64,000 nt of DNA from Bacteroidota bacterium (GCA_018267825.1 JAFDXR010000005.1:286365-350364); one strand, 5' to 3'. Counted from the stretch's first letter, positions 44,148 through 53,653 are shown. The notes: a model not told the origin generated them from the letters alone. Translations and numbers: made by a program.

Positions 44148-44836
44148 GCAAAGCCAGAATCCTATACGCCGAAGATGACAAAACACTGGCCTTCCTGACC
44201 ACAGACAGCCTGGAGCAACAGCAATATGAGGTCACACACTGCGCCGACGGGCTCAGCTGCCTGGAACTTTTCAAAGCGCAGGCATTTGACCTTTGCATTT
44301 TAGACATCATGCTGCCACGCCTGGATGGTTTCGAACTTGCCACAGCCATCCGGCAAATCAATGCAGAAATCCCCATCGTATTTCTCTCAGCCAAAACCCT
44401 GAAAGAAGACCGGATCCGGGGTCTGAAACTGGGGGCCGACGATTACCTTGTGAAACCTTTCAGCATGGAAGAACTGTTGTTGAAAGTCCGCGTTTTCCTG
44501 ATGCGTTCGAGAAAGTATACCGAGCCCGAAAAGATGCTTTATTCTATCGGGCGTCTCCAGTTCAATGCAGCGAATTACACCCTTCAGAACAGCGCGAAAG
44601 AAATCACGACACTCACCCGGCGTGAATCAGACCTGCTCAGGCTCTTTCTCGATCACAAAAACCAGGTACTCCGGCGCGAACAGATTCTGAAAGCGATCTG
44701 GGGCAGCGACGATTATTTTATGGGCCGCAGCCTTGATGTATTCATCTCCAGGCTCCGGAAGGTACTCAGCTCTGAAAAGCACATTTCCATCCAGAATCTG
44801 CATGGCATTGGCTTCAAACTCTCCGATGAGGGCTGA
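44144..44836 (+). CDS. OmpR-family response regulator
   Basis: 230 residues. Receiver domain (1-120) with acidic pair Glu10-Asp11, phosphoacceptor Asp54 in LDIMLPRLDG, and Lys104 in LVKPFS. The C-terminal winged helix (about 135-228) shows TLTRRESDLLRLFLDHKNQVLRRE and DVFISRLRKVLSSE. Partner of the kinase just upstream. The next gene, a MORN-like secreted protein, starts 84 bases later and has its own promoter element. Confidence 0.96.
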   Translation: MSKARILYAEDDKTLAFLTTDSLEQQQYEVTHCADGLSCLELFKAQAFDLCILDIMLPRLDGFELATAIRQINAEIPIVFLSAKTLKEDRIRGLKLGADDYLVKPFSMEELLLKVRVFLMRSRKYTEPEKMLYSIGRLQFNAANYTLQNSAKEITTLTRRESDLLRLFLDHKNQVLRREQILKAIWGSDDYFMGRSLDVFISRLRKVLSSEKHISIQNLHGIGFKLSDEG

Positions 44837-44907
44837 GTTTAGCTCCTGTTAACGTATTTCTGTTTACAATTCCTTGTAACGACCCTGCTTTTATAGCGTT
44901 ATCCCAG

Positions 44908-44915
44908 TAATTTTG
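44908..44915 (+). promoter_or_regulatory. -7 promoter element of the repeat-protein gene
   Basis: TAATTTTG matches TAnnTTTG, five bases before the ATG at 44921, so any leader would be very short. Confidence 0.45.
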
Positions 44916-44920
44916 CTATT

Positions 44921-46723
44921 ATGCGTCTATTCAAACACTTTTATCTCCTGCTTTTCCTGATGGTGGCTGTAGTATCCGTTGCACAACCCAAAAAGGAATA
45001 TTACGACAATGAGCAAACCAAACTCAAATCCGAAACCAATATCGTGAAAGGCATGCCCCATGGGCGTTACACCGAATATTACAAAAACGGAAAAGTGGCA
45101 CGACGCGGCTCATTTTACAATGGGAAGGAAGACAGCACCTGGTATTTTTTCTACGATGACGGCACCATAAAAGCAAAAGAACGCTATTTCAGAGGGCGCA
45201 AGAACGGTACAAATGAATACTATTTCAAAACCGGGCAACTGGCACAAATCACCGTATTTAAAAACGACCGGGCCGATAGTGTCTGGACAAGCTATTATGA
45301 AAACAAACAGGTGAAGAGCCGCGAGTCCTTCAGCAACGGGATTAAATCAGGGCAGTGGATTTATTACTTTGATAACGGGCAGGTTGAGAGTGACGGCCAG
45401 TTTGAAAACAATGTGAAACAGGGTGAGGTCAAATCATTTTACAAAGACGGGAAACCCGCATCGGTCATTACCTATTGCAAAGGAAAGCCCTGCGGAAAGT
45501 ACATCGAGTATTACGAAAACGGCATTCTGAAATTTGAAAAAGAATACCAGGTTTTCGAAAAAACGCTTCATGCTGCCGGAACATCCACAACTACGGAAGT
45601 TAAGGATTCGACCATTGTTTTATTGCTCACCATGAACGATGAAAAAGGTAAATCGCTGGTGGCAAACGGAAACGGAAAAGTAACCGTGCAATACAACAAC
45701 GGGCTTATAAAGGCCCAGGGAGCTTATAAAGATGGCTTGCAGGACGGCACCTGGCGTTTCTTTCATCCGAACGGTGAACTTGATTACGAGGCGGTATACG
45801 ACAAAGGTGTATTGAACGGTTATTACTCCTCGTACTACGAAAATCATAACATTCGCAGCGAGGGTAATTTTACAAACGGAAAGAAAAACGGGAAATGGAA
45901 ATTTTATACCGCCGATGGCCATAAAGAAATGGAGGGCACACTCACAGACGGGCTCCGTACAGACCAATGGACGTATTATCACCCCAATGGCGAAAAGGAA
46001 TCAGAAGGCTTTTTCAAGGACGATAAACAAACCGGAACCTGGGAATATTTTTATCCGACAACCGAAAAATGGCGCCAGGGAAATTACGATGCCGGTGTTA
46101 AAACCGGTGTATGGACGACCTGGCATGAAAATGGAAAAAAATTACAGGAGGGCCCCTACGTCAATGGTAAAGAAGAAGGTCTTTGGCAAAGCTGGTACAA
46201 TAATGGCCAGTTGAAAGATCAGGGTAGTTTCAAGGCAGGTCTGCTGTTTGGTTTGTGGGAAGGATGGTACTTTAACGGCAAACCCAATTACAAAGGCGAG
46301 TATAACGAAAAAGGAAAAAAACAGGGCTACTGGATGTATTGGTATGAAACCGGGCAAAACCGCGAAGCCGGCAGTTATGTAAGCGGCATTAAACACGGTA
46401 AATGGACCATGTGGCACGAAAAGGGCAATTTCATTGATACGGAGGGTTACTACAGTAAAGGCAAGCAGACCGGCGACTGGAAATACTATTTTGAAACAGG
46501 CGGCCTCATGAAAGAACAACATTTCAAAGACGGACGTCTCAGTGGTAAATCTGTGGCCTATTACCCGAATGCCAAAATACAGTCGGTGAGCAACTACAAA
46601 ATACTGAGTGAAAAGCGTAAAGGGAAGGTACAAAGTGTACCTCATGGCGAGTGGATCTTCTACGATAAGAACGGAAAAGAGATCAGTCGGATTAAATACA
46701 AAAACGGTCTAAAAGTTCAGTAA
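44921..46723 (+). CDS. Secreted MORN/YwqK-like repeat protein
   Basis: 600 residues. Signal peptide 1-22 (VVSVAQ). The rest is about twenty tandem repeats of roughly 22-24 residues with a consensus like GxWxxYYxNGxxxxEGxF; examples are KSGQWIYYFDNGQVESDGQF, QDGTWRFFHPNGELDYEAVY and QGYWMYWYETGQNREAGSY. A non-repeat break at about 210-245 carries KDSTIVLLLTMNDEKG. Databases often label such proteins YwqK-family antitoxins, but nothing here supports a toxin-antitoxin function. Probably a surface or periplasmic scaffold. Confidence 0.88.
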   Translation: MRLFKHFYLLLFLMVAVVSVAQPKKEYYDNEQTKLKSETNIVKGMPHGRYTEYYKNGKVARRGSFYNGKEDSTWYFFYDDGTIKAKERYFRGRKNGTNEYYFKTGQLAQITVFKNDRADSVWTSYYENKQVKSRESFSNGIKSGQWIYYFDNGQVESDGQFENNVKQGEVKSFYKDGKPASVITYCKGKPCGKYIEYYENGILKFEKEYQVFEKTLHAAGTSTTTEVKDSTIVLLLTMNDEKGKSLVANGNGKVTVQYNNGLIKAQGAYKDGLQDGTWRFFHPNGELDYEAVYDKGVLNGYYSSYYENHNIRSEGNFTNGKKNGKWKFYTADGHKEMEGTLTDGLRTDQWTYYHPNGEKESEGFFKDDKQTGTWEYFYPTTEKWRQGNYDAGVKTGVWTTWHENGKKLQEGPYVNGKEEGLWQSWYNNGQLKDQGSFKAGLLFGLWEGWYFNGKPNYKGEYNEKGKKQGYWMYWYETGQNREAGSYVSGIKHGKWTMWHEKGNFIDTEGYYSKGKQTGDWKYYFETGGLMKEQHFKDGRLSGKSVAYYPNAKIQSVSNYKILSEKRKGKVQSVPHGEWIFYDKNGKEISRIKYKNGLKVQ

Positions 46724-46740
46724 TTATTCCCTAATATTTC

Positions 46741-46748
46741 TATATTTG
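46741..46748 (+). promoter_or_regulatory. -7 promoter element of the lipoprotein gene
   Basis: TATATTTG, exact consensus, 16 bases before the ATG at 46765. Confidence 0.5.
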
Positions 46749-46764
46749 TGCATAAGACAAACTT

Positions 46765-47604
46765 ATGCTGCAAATTACCAAACAATGCCTGGTTATTCTA
46801 TCAGTTTCCGCACTTCTTTTTTCCTGCAACGGATCGAAGAATGAGGACAATGAAATAGCCGACAACAACGATAGTATTCCGGAATCTGTTGCTATAGACT
46901 CTACCAGGATCAGTGCACAGAATGTATTTAACTCCATTCCCGGCCGTGCCGAGATTGTAGCCCTGGCTGCAGAAGCAAAATCCGAATACAATTTCAATAT
47001 CCTGAGTAACCCTGACGACGTTAATAAATACACGGTGGAAAGCAGCAAAGCTCTGAACCTTGGAGCTTATGGCTCTGACCTGAGCACTGCCGGTGTATAT
47101 GAGCAGACACAGGAATCGATGGTATACCTGAAATGCGTTAATATACTGGCAAAGCAACTTGGCGTAAGCAGCGCCTTCGATGAAAAAATGGTGGACCGCA
47201 TGGAAGCCAACAAAGAAAACCGCGACTCTACACTCGAGATTATTACACAATCTTTCAAAAACGCCGACAACTTCCTGAAAGCAAACGGACGTCCGGGCAC
47301 TTCTTCACTGATTGTTGCCGGTGGCTGGATCGAGGGGATGTACATTGCCTGCAACACTGCCAAAGAAACAAAGAATGAGAATGTTATTAAAACCATTTTC
47401 AAACAGAAGGAGTCCCTGAGAAATCTCATCGACCTGCTCGAAAAATCAAAAGTATCTGCCGATGCCGGTTATGTTACTGTTGGCCTCAAAGAAATCAAAA
47501 CGCTCCTCGATGCCAAAAACGATAACGTTTATACACTGGACTCCATCAAAGATATCTTCGCCAAAACAGAAGCTCTTCGTAAAAAAATTGTTGCCCCGAA
47601 TTAA
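46765..47604 (+). CDS. Lipoprotein of unknown function
   Basis: 279 residues. Lipobox LLFSC at about 17-21, mature start Cys-Asn-Gly-Ser-Lys, then an acidic linker (NEDNEIADNNDS). The mature domain is predicted all-helical, including ALNLGAYGSDLSTAGVYEQTQESMVYLKCVNILAKQLG and SLIVAGGWIEGMYIACNTA. I know similar unnamed helical lipoproteins in Bacteroidota but no function. It begins 41 bases after the repeat-protein stop and precedes the gamma-carbonic-anhydrase gene by 3 bases. Confidence 0.78.
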   Translation: MLQITKQCLVILSVSALLFSCNGSKNEDNEIADNNDSIPESVAIDSTRISAQNVFNSIPGRAEIVALAAEAKSEYNFNILSNPDDVNKYTVESSKALNLGAYGSDLSTAGVYEQTQESMVYLKCVNILAKQLGVSSAFDEKMVDRMEANKENRDSTLEIITQSFKNADNFLKANGRPGTSSLIVAGGWIEGMYIACNTAKETKNENVIKTIFKQKESLRNLIDLLEKSKVSADAGYVTVGLKEIKTLLDAKNDNVYTLDSIKDIFAKTEALRKKIVAPN

Positions 47605-47607
47605 ACC

Positions 47608-48120
47608 ATGTCTTTCATTCTACCTGTAAATGGTGTTTCACCACAGTTCGGCGACAACTGCTTTGTTGCGCCGAATGCTACCATTGTAGGTGATGTGATC
47701 TGTGGCGACGACTGCAGTTTCTGGTTCAACGCCGTGGTGAGGGGCGATGTAAATTCGATTCGTGTTGGCAATAAAGTAAACATACAGGATGGCGCTGTGA
47801 TCCATTGCACCTATCAGAAAACAAAAGTACACCTGGGCAATAATGTTTCCGTTGGCCACAATGCGATTGTGCATGGCTGTACAGTCAATGACAATGTACT
47901 TATCGGCATGGGTGCTATTGTGATGGACAACTGCGAAATCGGCAGCAACACCATTATCGCTGCAGGTGCCGTGGTTACCGAAGGCACGAAGGTTCCCTCA
48001 GGCTGTATCTTTGCCGGCGTACCCGCCAAAAAAGTAAAAGATATTTCTGAAGAACTCATTCATGGCGAGATCGACCGCATCGCCAACAACTACCTGAAGT
48101 ATAGCGGCTGGTTTAAGTAA
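47608..48120 (+). CDS. Gamma-carbonic anhydrase-like hexapeptide-repeat protein
   Basis: 170 residues, almost entirely left-handed beta-helix hexapeptide repeats (ATIVGDVICGDDCSFWF onward), ending in an amphipathic helix. His66 (VIHCTYQ), His84 and His89 (VGHNAIVHGC) match the three zinc ligands of gamma-class carbonic anhydrases; RGDV is also conserved. Proteins of the YrdA/PaaY branch share these ligands, and activity is often undetectable. Follows the lipoprotein gene by 3 bases. Confidence 0.92.
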   Translation: MSFILPVNGVSPQFGDNCFVAPNATIVGDVICGDDCSFWFNAVVRGDVNSIRVGNKVNIQDGAVIHCTYQKTKVHLGNNVSVGHNAIVHGCTVNDNVLIGMGAIVMDNCEIGSNTIIAAGAVVTEGTKVPSGCIFAGVPAKKVKDISEELIHGEIDRIANNYLKYSGWFK

Positions 48121-48281
48121 TCCATATTTTTCCTGTCATTCATCCGCTTACCCCGTCATTCAAAACGAGGCAATATGCTATTGTTACCTATCCGTGTTTA
48201 CATGTATAGGGATGTAACAATTCACAATGCTCCGACGTTATATGTCCTGATGACACCTTTCTGAAATTAAAACTGCTGCCT

Positions 48282-50582
48282 ATGAAAACCACACTCACCC
48301 TACTCTCACTGGCTTTTAGCATGAGTCTATCTGCGCAATTACAACATTTCTGCAGCCCCGGTGAAGCCATTCAAAACCAGGAAGAAACCGGCCTCCTGAT
48401 CAAAGACACACCCCGCAATCTCCGGAAGCTGTCTGAAAATGCCGGCCTCTACAGTCACATCAAAGTAGTGAAGTTCAGTGGCTTCAACGATACCAACACT
48501 AATCTCGATTCAGCACTCAGAATGTTGCAGCCCAACAAGCACATCCAATGCCTGATCTTTGAAAAATGCGACCTGACGGGCCTGGAAACGTCCCTTTCAG
48601 GGTTTACCGCCCTCGATGATATCCGTATGCTGAAACAAACGGTGGTGGATGAAAACACGTTTATTCCTCTCGTTAAAGACAACACGATTAAAACCCTTTA
48701 TATCCAGACCGACGACCCTGAAATAAGCACAGACAGTCTCTCCCTGCTTAAGAACCTGGAAGCGCTGTACGTGAGTGATGACGGCAGTTTCACAAAAACG
48801 AACCTGACACAAAAAATAAAAACCGGTGAGCCTGGTGACAACAGGTTTATCAGCATCAACTACACCGGAGGTCTGTATCAACCTGTAAAAGGCACCGGCA
48901 AATCTTTTACAACCACATTTCAAAACACTACAGCAGCCGCCAAAACCGACACCAGGCCTTACCAGGCACCGCTGCCCTGCATAAAACAACCGATCCCCGG
49001 CATTAACATTAACGATACATTGTACAGATTCAATGCATCGCAGGGTTGCCTTGTATATTATAATTCAGGTTCCGCTATCCGCATAGATCAGAATGCATTC
49101 ACCGATCAGAACGGAAAACCGTACAATGGCCCGGTTACCTTATTTTACAGGGAATTCAGAACACCTGTAGAAATTATGCTCTCCGGCATCCCCATGACAA
49201 ATGAAGTCAACGGGCAGACACGGGTATTCCGAAGCGGCGGCATGTATGAGATCAATGCTTTTGATAAAAACAATCAATTACTGAAAACAAGAAGCGATAC
49301 CTCTGTCAAAATAAATTTTGCGCTCTCGGATACGGCCAGCGATTTTCAGTTTTTCTCATTGAATGCAAATGGCAACTGGAGAACCGTATCGAATACGGTG
49401 AATATAAAAAACAGCGAAAGCAAGGCCGTTAGTGCTTACTACAACTACCTGGAAGGTCTGAAGTCAAAAGCAGACACAACATCGTATGCAGCACGTTTCT
49501 ACAGCATGGACTATGCATACACCGCACGGCGCGACAATTTTATAAAAACCTGCGAATCCTGTCACGATACCCTGCCGTATTATGAAGAACCTACGCACCG
49601 TACAAAAAGCAAAAAATCAAAAGGCCTGTTCCGTGTCAAATACCTGAAACAAACCAAAGATGGTCAGATTGCTTTCAAGATAGTCCCTGCCAAACGCGGG
49701 CTCATTGTTCCTGCTCATATCAGTGCATTATTCAATAAAACCTATCTCTATGATGGCGACATTTCACGCGCTGAATTCAGGCAGCTCTTTCCCCGTAAAC
49801 TCCCCTGCTGGGATTTGCGAACAAATGTTGCGGGAAACACCTTGCAGTTAAACATCAAAACAGACAAGGCTTTCAGCCAGTTAAATGCAAAAATCATTAC
49901 CTTGAAAGACGACAAAACTTATATCGTACAAAAACGTGGGGCAAAAATCATGAATGTCCGCATCAGTATGCTAGCCAGGCACGATGGCCGGAAATTCGAT
50001 CGTAAAGACAGGAAAAGCTACGGTGATTTCAACGACATAAACATGTTCAAGCTGAAACACAAAGAAGAACTTGCTTATGCTTACAGCCAGAAATTTCAAA
50101 CGGAAAAAGAAAAGCAGATCGATCATAAAAACTGGGCAGATTATGCGGCAGCAAATCGTGCGGCCGGTTTTGGATACGGAGGATACGGTAGCGCCGTTGG
50201 GACAGCGCTTGTGAAAAGCGGCATGGGGTTTAACAACATCGATTGCTACATTCACAACGGACAGATGCAGGATGTTTTTGTGCAATACAATAACATGCCC
50301 TTCGATAGTATCTCCGGTGAATTCACCTATGCCCTTTACAAAAGCATCAACACCAGTTATAACTTCTACGCCAGTGCACCGGATCAGGCTTTCCGGGGCT
50401 ATTACTTCAAAAACAGGGCAAATTACATCATTCGCTTCACCGGCAACAATGCCATGCAGGTATTAAGTCCTGAACAGGTCAAAGAAAATAAAAACCAGAA
50501 TACGATCGCTGTAAACTACATCAATGAGTTTGATGTGAGTAACATGAACAGTAATGAAATAAGCAAGCTTATTCTGAAGTAG
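48282..50582 (+). CDS. Large secreted protein with LRR-like start and a CxxCH motif
   Basis: 766 residues, signal peptide 1-19. Residues 40-180 resemble short leucine-rich repeats (HIKVVKFSGFNDTN, HIQCLIFEKCDLTGLETSL, TIKTLYIQ). The middle (about 235-360) has GCLVYYNSGSAIRIDQNAFTDQNG and TLFYREFRTPVEIMLSGIPM, a block I know from unnamed Bacteroidota surface proteins. Residues 424-428 read CESCH, a c-type heme-binding pattern, but no other heme features are obvious. The C-terminal part is unrecognised and no T9SS sorting domain is seen. It stands alone. Confidence 0.75.
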   Translation: MKTTLTLLSLAFSMSLSAQLQHFCSPGEAIQNQEETGLLIKDTPRNLRKLSENAGLYSHIKVVKFSGFNDTNTNLDSALRMLQPNKHIQCLIFEKCDLTGLETSLSGFTALDDIRMLKQTVVDENTFIPLVKDNTIKTLYIQTDDPEISTDSLSLLKNLEALYVSDDGSFTKTNLTQKIKTGEPGDNRFISINYTGGLYQPVKGTGKSFTTTFQNTTAAAKTDTRPYQAPLPCIKQPIPGININDTLYRFNASQGCLVYYNSGSAIRIDQNAFTDQNGKPYNGPVTLFYREFRTPVEIMLSGIPMTNEVNGQTRVFRSGGMYEINAFDKNNQLLKTRSDTSVKINFALSDTASDFQFFSLNANGNWRTVSNTVNIKNSESKAVSAYYNYLEGLKSKADTTSYAARFYSMDYAYTARRDNFIKTCESCHDTLPYYEEPTHRTKSKKSKGLFRVKYLKQTKDGQIAFKIVPAKRGLIVPAHISALFNKTYLYDGDISRAEFRQLFPRKLPCWDLRTNVAGNTLQLNIKTDKAFSQLNAKIITLKDDKTYIVQKRGAKIMNVRISMLARHDGRKFDRKDRKSYGDFNDINMFKLKHKEELAYAYSQKFQTEKEKQIDHKNWADYAAANRAAGFGYGGYGSAVGTALVKSGMGFNNIDCYIHNGQMQDVFVQYNNMPFDSISGEFTYALYKSINTSYNFYASAPDQAFRGYYFKNRANYIIRFTGNNAMQVLSPEQVKENKNQNTIAVNYINEFDVSNMNSNEISKLILK

Positions 50583-50585
50583 GTG

Positions 50586-51431
50586 TTATAACAATTCGAG
50601 ATGTTCGGATGAAACCGGTTTACTGTAAAACAGGGAAGCATGCCTGTCGAAGTTTTCAGGAGAATCGGTCGTCAGAAAATGCATGGTGCCGCCTTTGCTG
50701 CAACGCCGCTCCATATCGGGATGGCGCTGCAGATAGTCCTGCAAGCCATTTGCCACAATACTTCCCTGCGAGAGAATGGTCACCGGTTTGGGCAAAAACT
50801 GCTCTATTTTTTTCTGCAGGATCGGGTAATGTGTGCAGCCCAGGATAATGGTGTCGATATGCTCCGACTGACTGAATAAATGACGGATATGTTTTTGCAC
50901 AAAGTAATCCGCCCCCGGGTTATCTATCTCATTGTTCTCAATAAGCGGCACCCACATCGGGCAGGCTTCCTGGAACACTTTCAACCCCGGAAAAAATTTT
51001 CCGATCTCGATCAGGTATGACAGGGAATTAACAGTACCCTGTGTGGCAAACAACCCCACATGTCCTGTTTTAGAGTAGTTCCCTACAATTTCGGTGGTGG
51101 GTCGTATCACACCCAACACACGTTTTGACGGATCTATATTCGGAAGGTCTTTTTGCTGAATGGTGCGCAATGCCTTGGCAGAAGCAGTATTACAAGCCAC
51201 GATCACCAGCTCACAACCTTTATCAAATAAGTGCATGACACACTCCAGGGTATATTCATAAACTGTTTCGAAAGAGCGTGAGCCGTATGGCGCACGGGCA
51301 TTATCGCCAAGGTACAGATAATCGTACTGTGGCAGGGTTTTTACAATTTCCTTTAAAACGGTTAAGCCTCCGTAGCCGGAATCAAAAACCCCGATAGGAG
51401 AATATGCAGTATTGGCTGAAGTTTTTGTCAA
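50586..51431 (-). CDS. murI: Glutamate racemase
   Basis: Makes D-glutamate for peptidoglycan. 281 residues. IGVFDSGYGGLTVLKEI opens the enzyme; the catalytic cysteines are Cys80 in VACNTASAKAL and Cys201 in ILGCTHYPIL. It is last in a run of short genes on this strand, overlapping the next upstream gene by 4 bases. Confidence 0.96.
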   Translation of the reverse strand: MTKTSANTAYSPIGVFDSGYGGLTVLKEIVKTLPQYDYLYLGDNARAPYGSRSFETVYEYTLECVMHLFDKGCELVIVACNTASAKALRTIQQKDLPNIDPSKRVLGVIRPTTEIVGNYSKTGHVGLFATQGTVNSLSYLIEIGKFFPGLKVFQEACPMWVPLIENNEIDNPGADYFVQKHIRHLFSQSEHIDTIILGCTHYPILQKKIEQFLPKPVTILSQGSIVANGLQDYLQRHPDMERRCSKGGTMHFLTTDSPENFDRHASLFYSKPVSSEHLELL

Positions 51432-51829
51432 GAATTCCTGCGTTGAATAAGCGATACAAATTTAGTAAGAAGTCCCGACACTACAGTCTGGATTTTGTCT
51501 CCGTATTTATCCAGGACAAAGGCTGCAGCCTGTTCTGCTACCGTTGATTTGAGGTAGGCGCCAAGCGAACTGTTCTTTTTAAAAATCTTACCAATGATGT
51601 ATTCCAGTGCCATATTCAGGCCAAGCTGGGCCGCATCGTGTTTGAGTTCCCGGTCTTCTTTCATTTTAGCCAGGGCATGTTTTATCATGTTGGCTGGTTG
51701 CATGGAAGCATAGAAGTTCTTAAGATCCTCTTTCAGCACCAGTTCCTGTTCTTCTTTCAGGCCATCGAGGTACTCGATACGCTTGTGTAAATCTTCGTAT
51801 GAGCTTATTTTTGGAATCATAGCATCCAT
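51428..51829 (-). CDS. Unrecognised helical protein linked to murI
   Basis: 133 residues, no signal peptide. The N-terminal third is a predicted coiled coil (ISSYEDLHKRIEYLDGLKEEQELVLKEDL); the C-terminal part is amphipathic. No family recognised. It lies between the holin-like membrane protein (11-base gap) and murI (4-base overlap). Confidence 0.65.
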   Translation of the reverse strand: MDAMIPKISSYEDLHKRIEYLDGLKEEQELVLKEDLKNFYASMQPANMIKHALAKMKEDRELKHDAAQLGLNMALEYIIGKIFKKNSSLGAYLKSTVAEQAAAFVLDKYGDKIQTVVSGLLTKFVSLIQRRNS

Positions 51830-51840
51830 ATCACTGCATT

Positions 51841-52185
51841 TTACTGTCCGTCAAACATGGCTTTAATAATCCTGTCACGTACCGGCTTCATCACCAGCTT
51901 TTCTTTAAACATCAGAACGATGATCCCGATAAAAAGATAAAAACCCGCTACGATTAAAAACCCAAGGGCATTACTCTGAAGTACTGACCCGAGGTAAAGG
52001 CTGCCTGCCACGCTTACAAAGAGAATAAACATGAGCATCATTACCGCCACAATAACCGAGGATACGGTAATGCTGCTGATAACGGCTACCTTGTCAGAAG
52101 CCTTTAATACCGCCAGTTCATAGCGGGTATTAATATACTTTTTCAGGCTCTCCTGAAGTTGCTCTATATCCGGCGTTGTTTCCAT
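51841..52185 (-). CDS. Small membrane protein, Phage_holin_3_6-like
   Basis: 114 residues, two membrane helices (about 35-60 and 70-95) with a charged N-terminal helix (IEQLQESLKKYINTRYELAVLKASDKVAVI) and a basic tail. This matches the membrane family often labelled phage holin superfamily 6 in bacterial genomes, usually encoded beside YtxH genes. There is no phage context here, so the holin name should not be taken literally. Confidence 0.75.
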   Translation of the reverse strand: METTPDIEQLQESLKKYINTRYELAVLKASDKVAVISSITVSSVIVAVMMLMFILFVSVAGSLYLGSVLQSNALGFLIVAGFYLFIGIIVLMFKEKLVMKPVRDRIIKAMFDGQ

Positions 52186-52212
52186 ACAATGGTCTGATTA
52201 TTTATGGATATG

Positions 52213-52410
52213 CTATTTGGTTTCTGTACCCCTGGTAGGGTCCAGTTCTTCCTGGAGTTTATCCAGAATATCGTCAAACAGATCCTGTGTTTTTTGTTTC
52301 AGTTTTTTCCGGGTCTCTTCGCCGCTTTCAGGGGCCAGTAAAATACCCAGTGCTACTCCTATAGCGGCTCCCACCAAAAGGGCACCTACAACTTTTCCGG
52401 TATCGCTCAT
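52213..52410 (-). CDS. YtxH domain protein
   Basis: 65 residues. One Gly/Ala-rich membrane helix (VVGALLVGAAIGVALGILLAP) is followed by the YtxH signature APESGEETRKKLKQK and an acidic-basic helix. Typical of general-stress genes in many phyla. ATG 52410 is the start; an in-frame ATG at 52434 adds a non-conserved leader. First of the four-gene unit ending in murI. Confidence 0.85.
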   Translation of the reverse strand: MSDTGKVVGALLVGAAIGVALGILLAPESGEETRKKLKQKTQDLFDDILDKLQEELDPTRGTETK

Positions 52411-52471
52411 GATTTCAGGGTTTAATGAATACAAATTAAGGATTTACTTCTTATAAATTTACTGAATAAAA

Positions 52472-53632
52472 TCAGTCTTTTTTCTTTTTTTCATCAGTAC
52501 TTTCCGTAGTGACTTCATCAGAAACCTGGGCATCACTGATATCAGGGCCATCGATCATGAGCCAGTTGACGGTTTTTGGCATATCGTCGCCAAGCAGATA
52601 TCCCCATGGTTTCAGCCCATCAACCCGATCGAATATCACTTTTAAAATAGCCAGTACCGGAATAGCCAGGAACATACCTGATACGCCGGCCAGCGTCCCG
52701 CCAATCACCACACCCGAAATGGAAGCCAGGGCATTGATGCTGACTTTTGAGGCCACAATGCGGGGCGACAGGATATTGGCATCGAGAATATGTACGACAC
52801 TATTGAATATAACCAACCATATAACCGGTGTCAGATTCGTTGAACTGATGAGGCCTATAAACACACTGATAATCGTTGCGAGGATAATACCGATATAGGG
52901 TATCATATTGAGAATGGCTGTCATAATCCCGAGGAAAACAAAATACTCCACTCCAATAAACCATAATCCCACCGAAGTAACTACGGCTACAATACAGAGT
53001 TCTGTAAGGAGCCCGACAATATATCCGCGGATCACAACCTTAATCTCAAACATAATTTCCTGCAAGGTGCGATGCTGCGACATGGGCACAAGTTTCAGAA
53101 AAAAGTTGAACAGCAATTTCCGGTAAAGCAACATCAGGAATGCATATACAAAGATGAGCACCGTGTTAAACATTTTTCCGGTAAATGAATTCAATACCGT
53201 GCCGGAAATGATCTGGCCACCGGCCATATTACCTTCACGAATCTGCGTCATATAATCTTTCTGATCGCGGTAGCTGATATGGAAAGTCTGGTATAGCCAG
53301 CTTTGGGCGTGTTGAAAATGGTGATTCAGATGTTCACGGATCTGCGGCAGATCATCCATAAAAGTAGTAAGCTGCCAGCTCAGAAAAAACAGAACACCTG
53401 CAACGACGATTACACTCAATGTAACCGACAGTAGTACAGCAATAACACTGGGGAAACGCAATTTCTTGTTAAAGAATACCACTACCGGCCGAAGCACAAT
53501 GGCAATAAAAAAGGCCATGATAAAAGGAAAGATGATCTGATGTGCCAGGTAAATGAACAGGAACACCATTCCAACAATGAAGAACAGAGAGGCTAACCCC
53601 GTAAGTTTTTCGGATTTAATGCGGCTTTCCAT
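52472..53632 (-). CDS. AI-2E family (PerM-type) permease
   Basis: 386 residues, about seven or eight membrane helices. Marks are FFIAIVLRPVVVFFNKKLRFP, IRGYIVGLLTELCIVAVVTSVGLW, FLGIMTAILNMIPYIGIIL and VVHILDANILSPRIVASKVSINALA. The long loop between helices 3 and 4 is as in the family. Members include AI-2 exporters, Na+/H+ antiporters and others, so the substrate is open. The C-terminal tail is acidic then Lys-rich (DEKKKKD). Confidence 0.92.
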   Translation of the reverse strand: MESRIKSEKLTGLASLFFIVGMVFLFIYLAHQIIFPFIMAFFIAIVLRPVVVFFNKKLRFPSVIAVLLSVTLSVIVVAGVLFFLSWQLTTFMDDLPQIREHLNHHFQHAQSWLYQTFHISYRDQKDYMTQIREGNMAGGQIISGTVLNSFTGKMFNTVLIFVYAFLMLLYRKLLFNFFLKLVPMSQHRTLQEIMFEIKVVIRGYIVGLLTELCIVAVVTSVGLWFIGVEYFVFLGIMTAILNMIPYIGIILATIISVFIGLISSTNLTPVIWLVIFNSVVHILDANILSPRIVASKVSINALASISGVVIGGTLAGVSGMFLAIPVLAILKVIFDRVDGLKPWGYLLGDDMPKTVNWLMIDGPDISDAQVSDEVTTESTDEKKKKD

Positions 53633-53653
53633 AATACAGTGTGAAGTATGACT

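Noticed and set aside
44921..46723. Toxin-antitoxin function implied by the YwqK family label
   Set aside because: No toxin gene is adjacent and the protein is a 600-residue exported repeat protein; the label is historic.
51841..52185. Possible prophage, suggested by the holin-type family name
   Set aside because: No other phage gene, integrase or attachment site is present; this family is widespread as ordinary membrane proteins beside YtxH genes.
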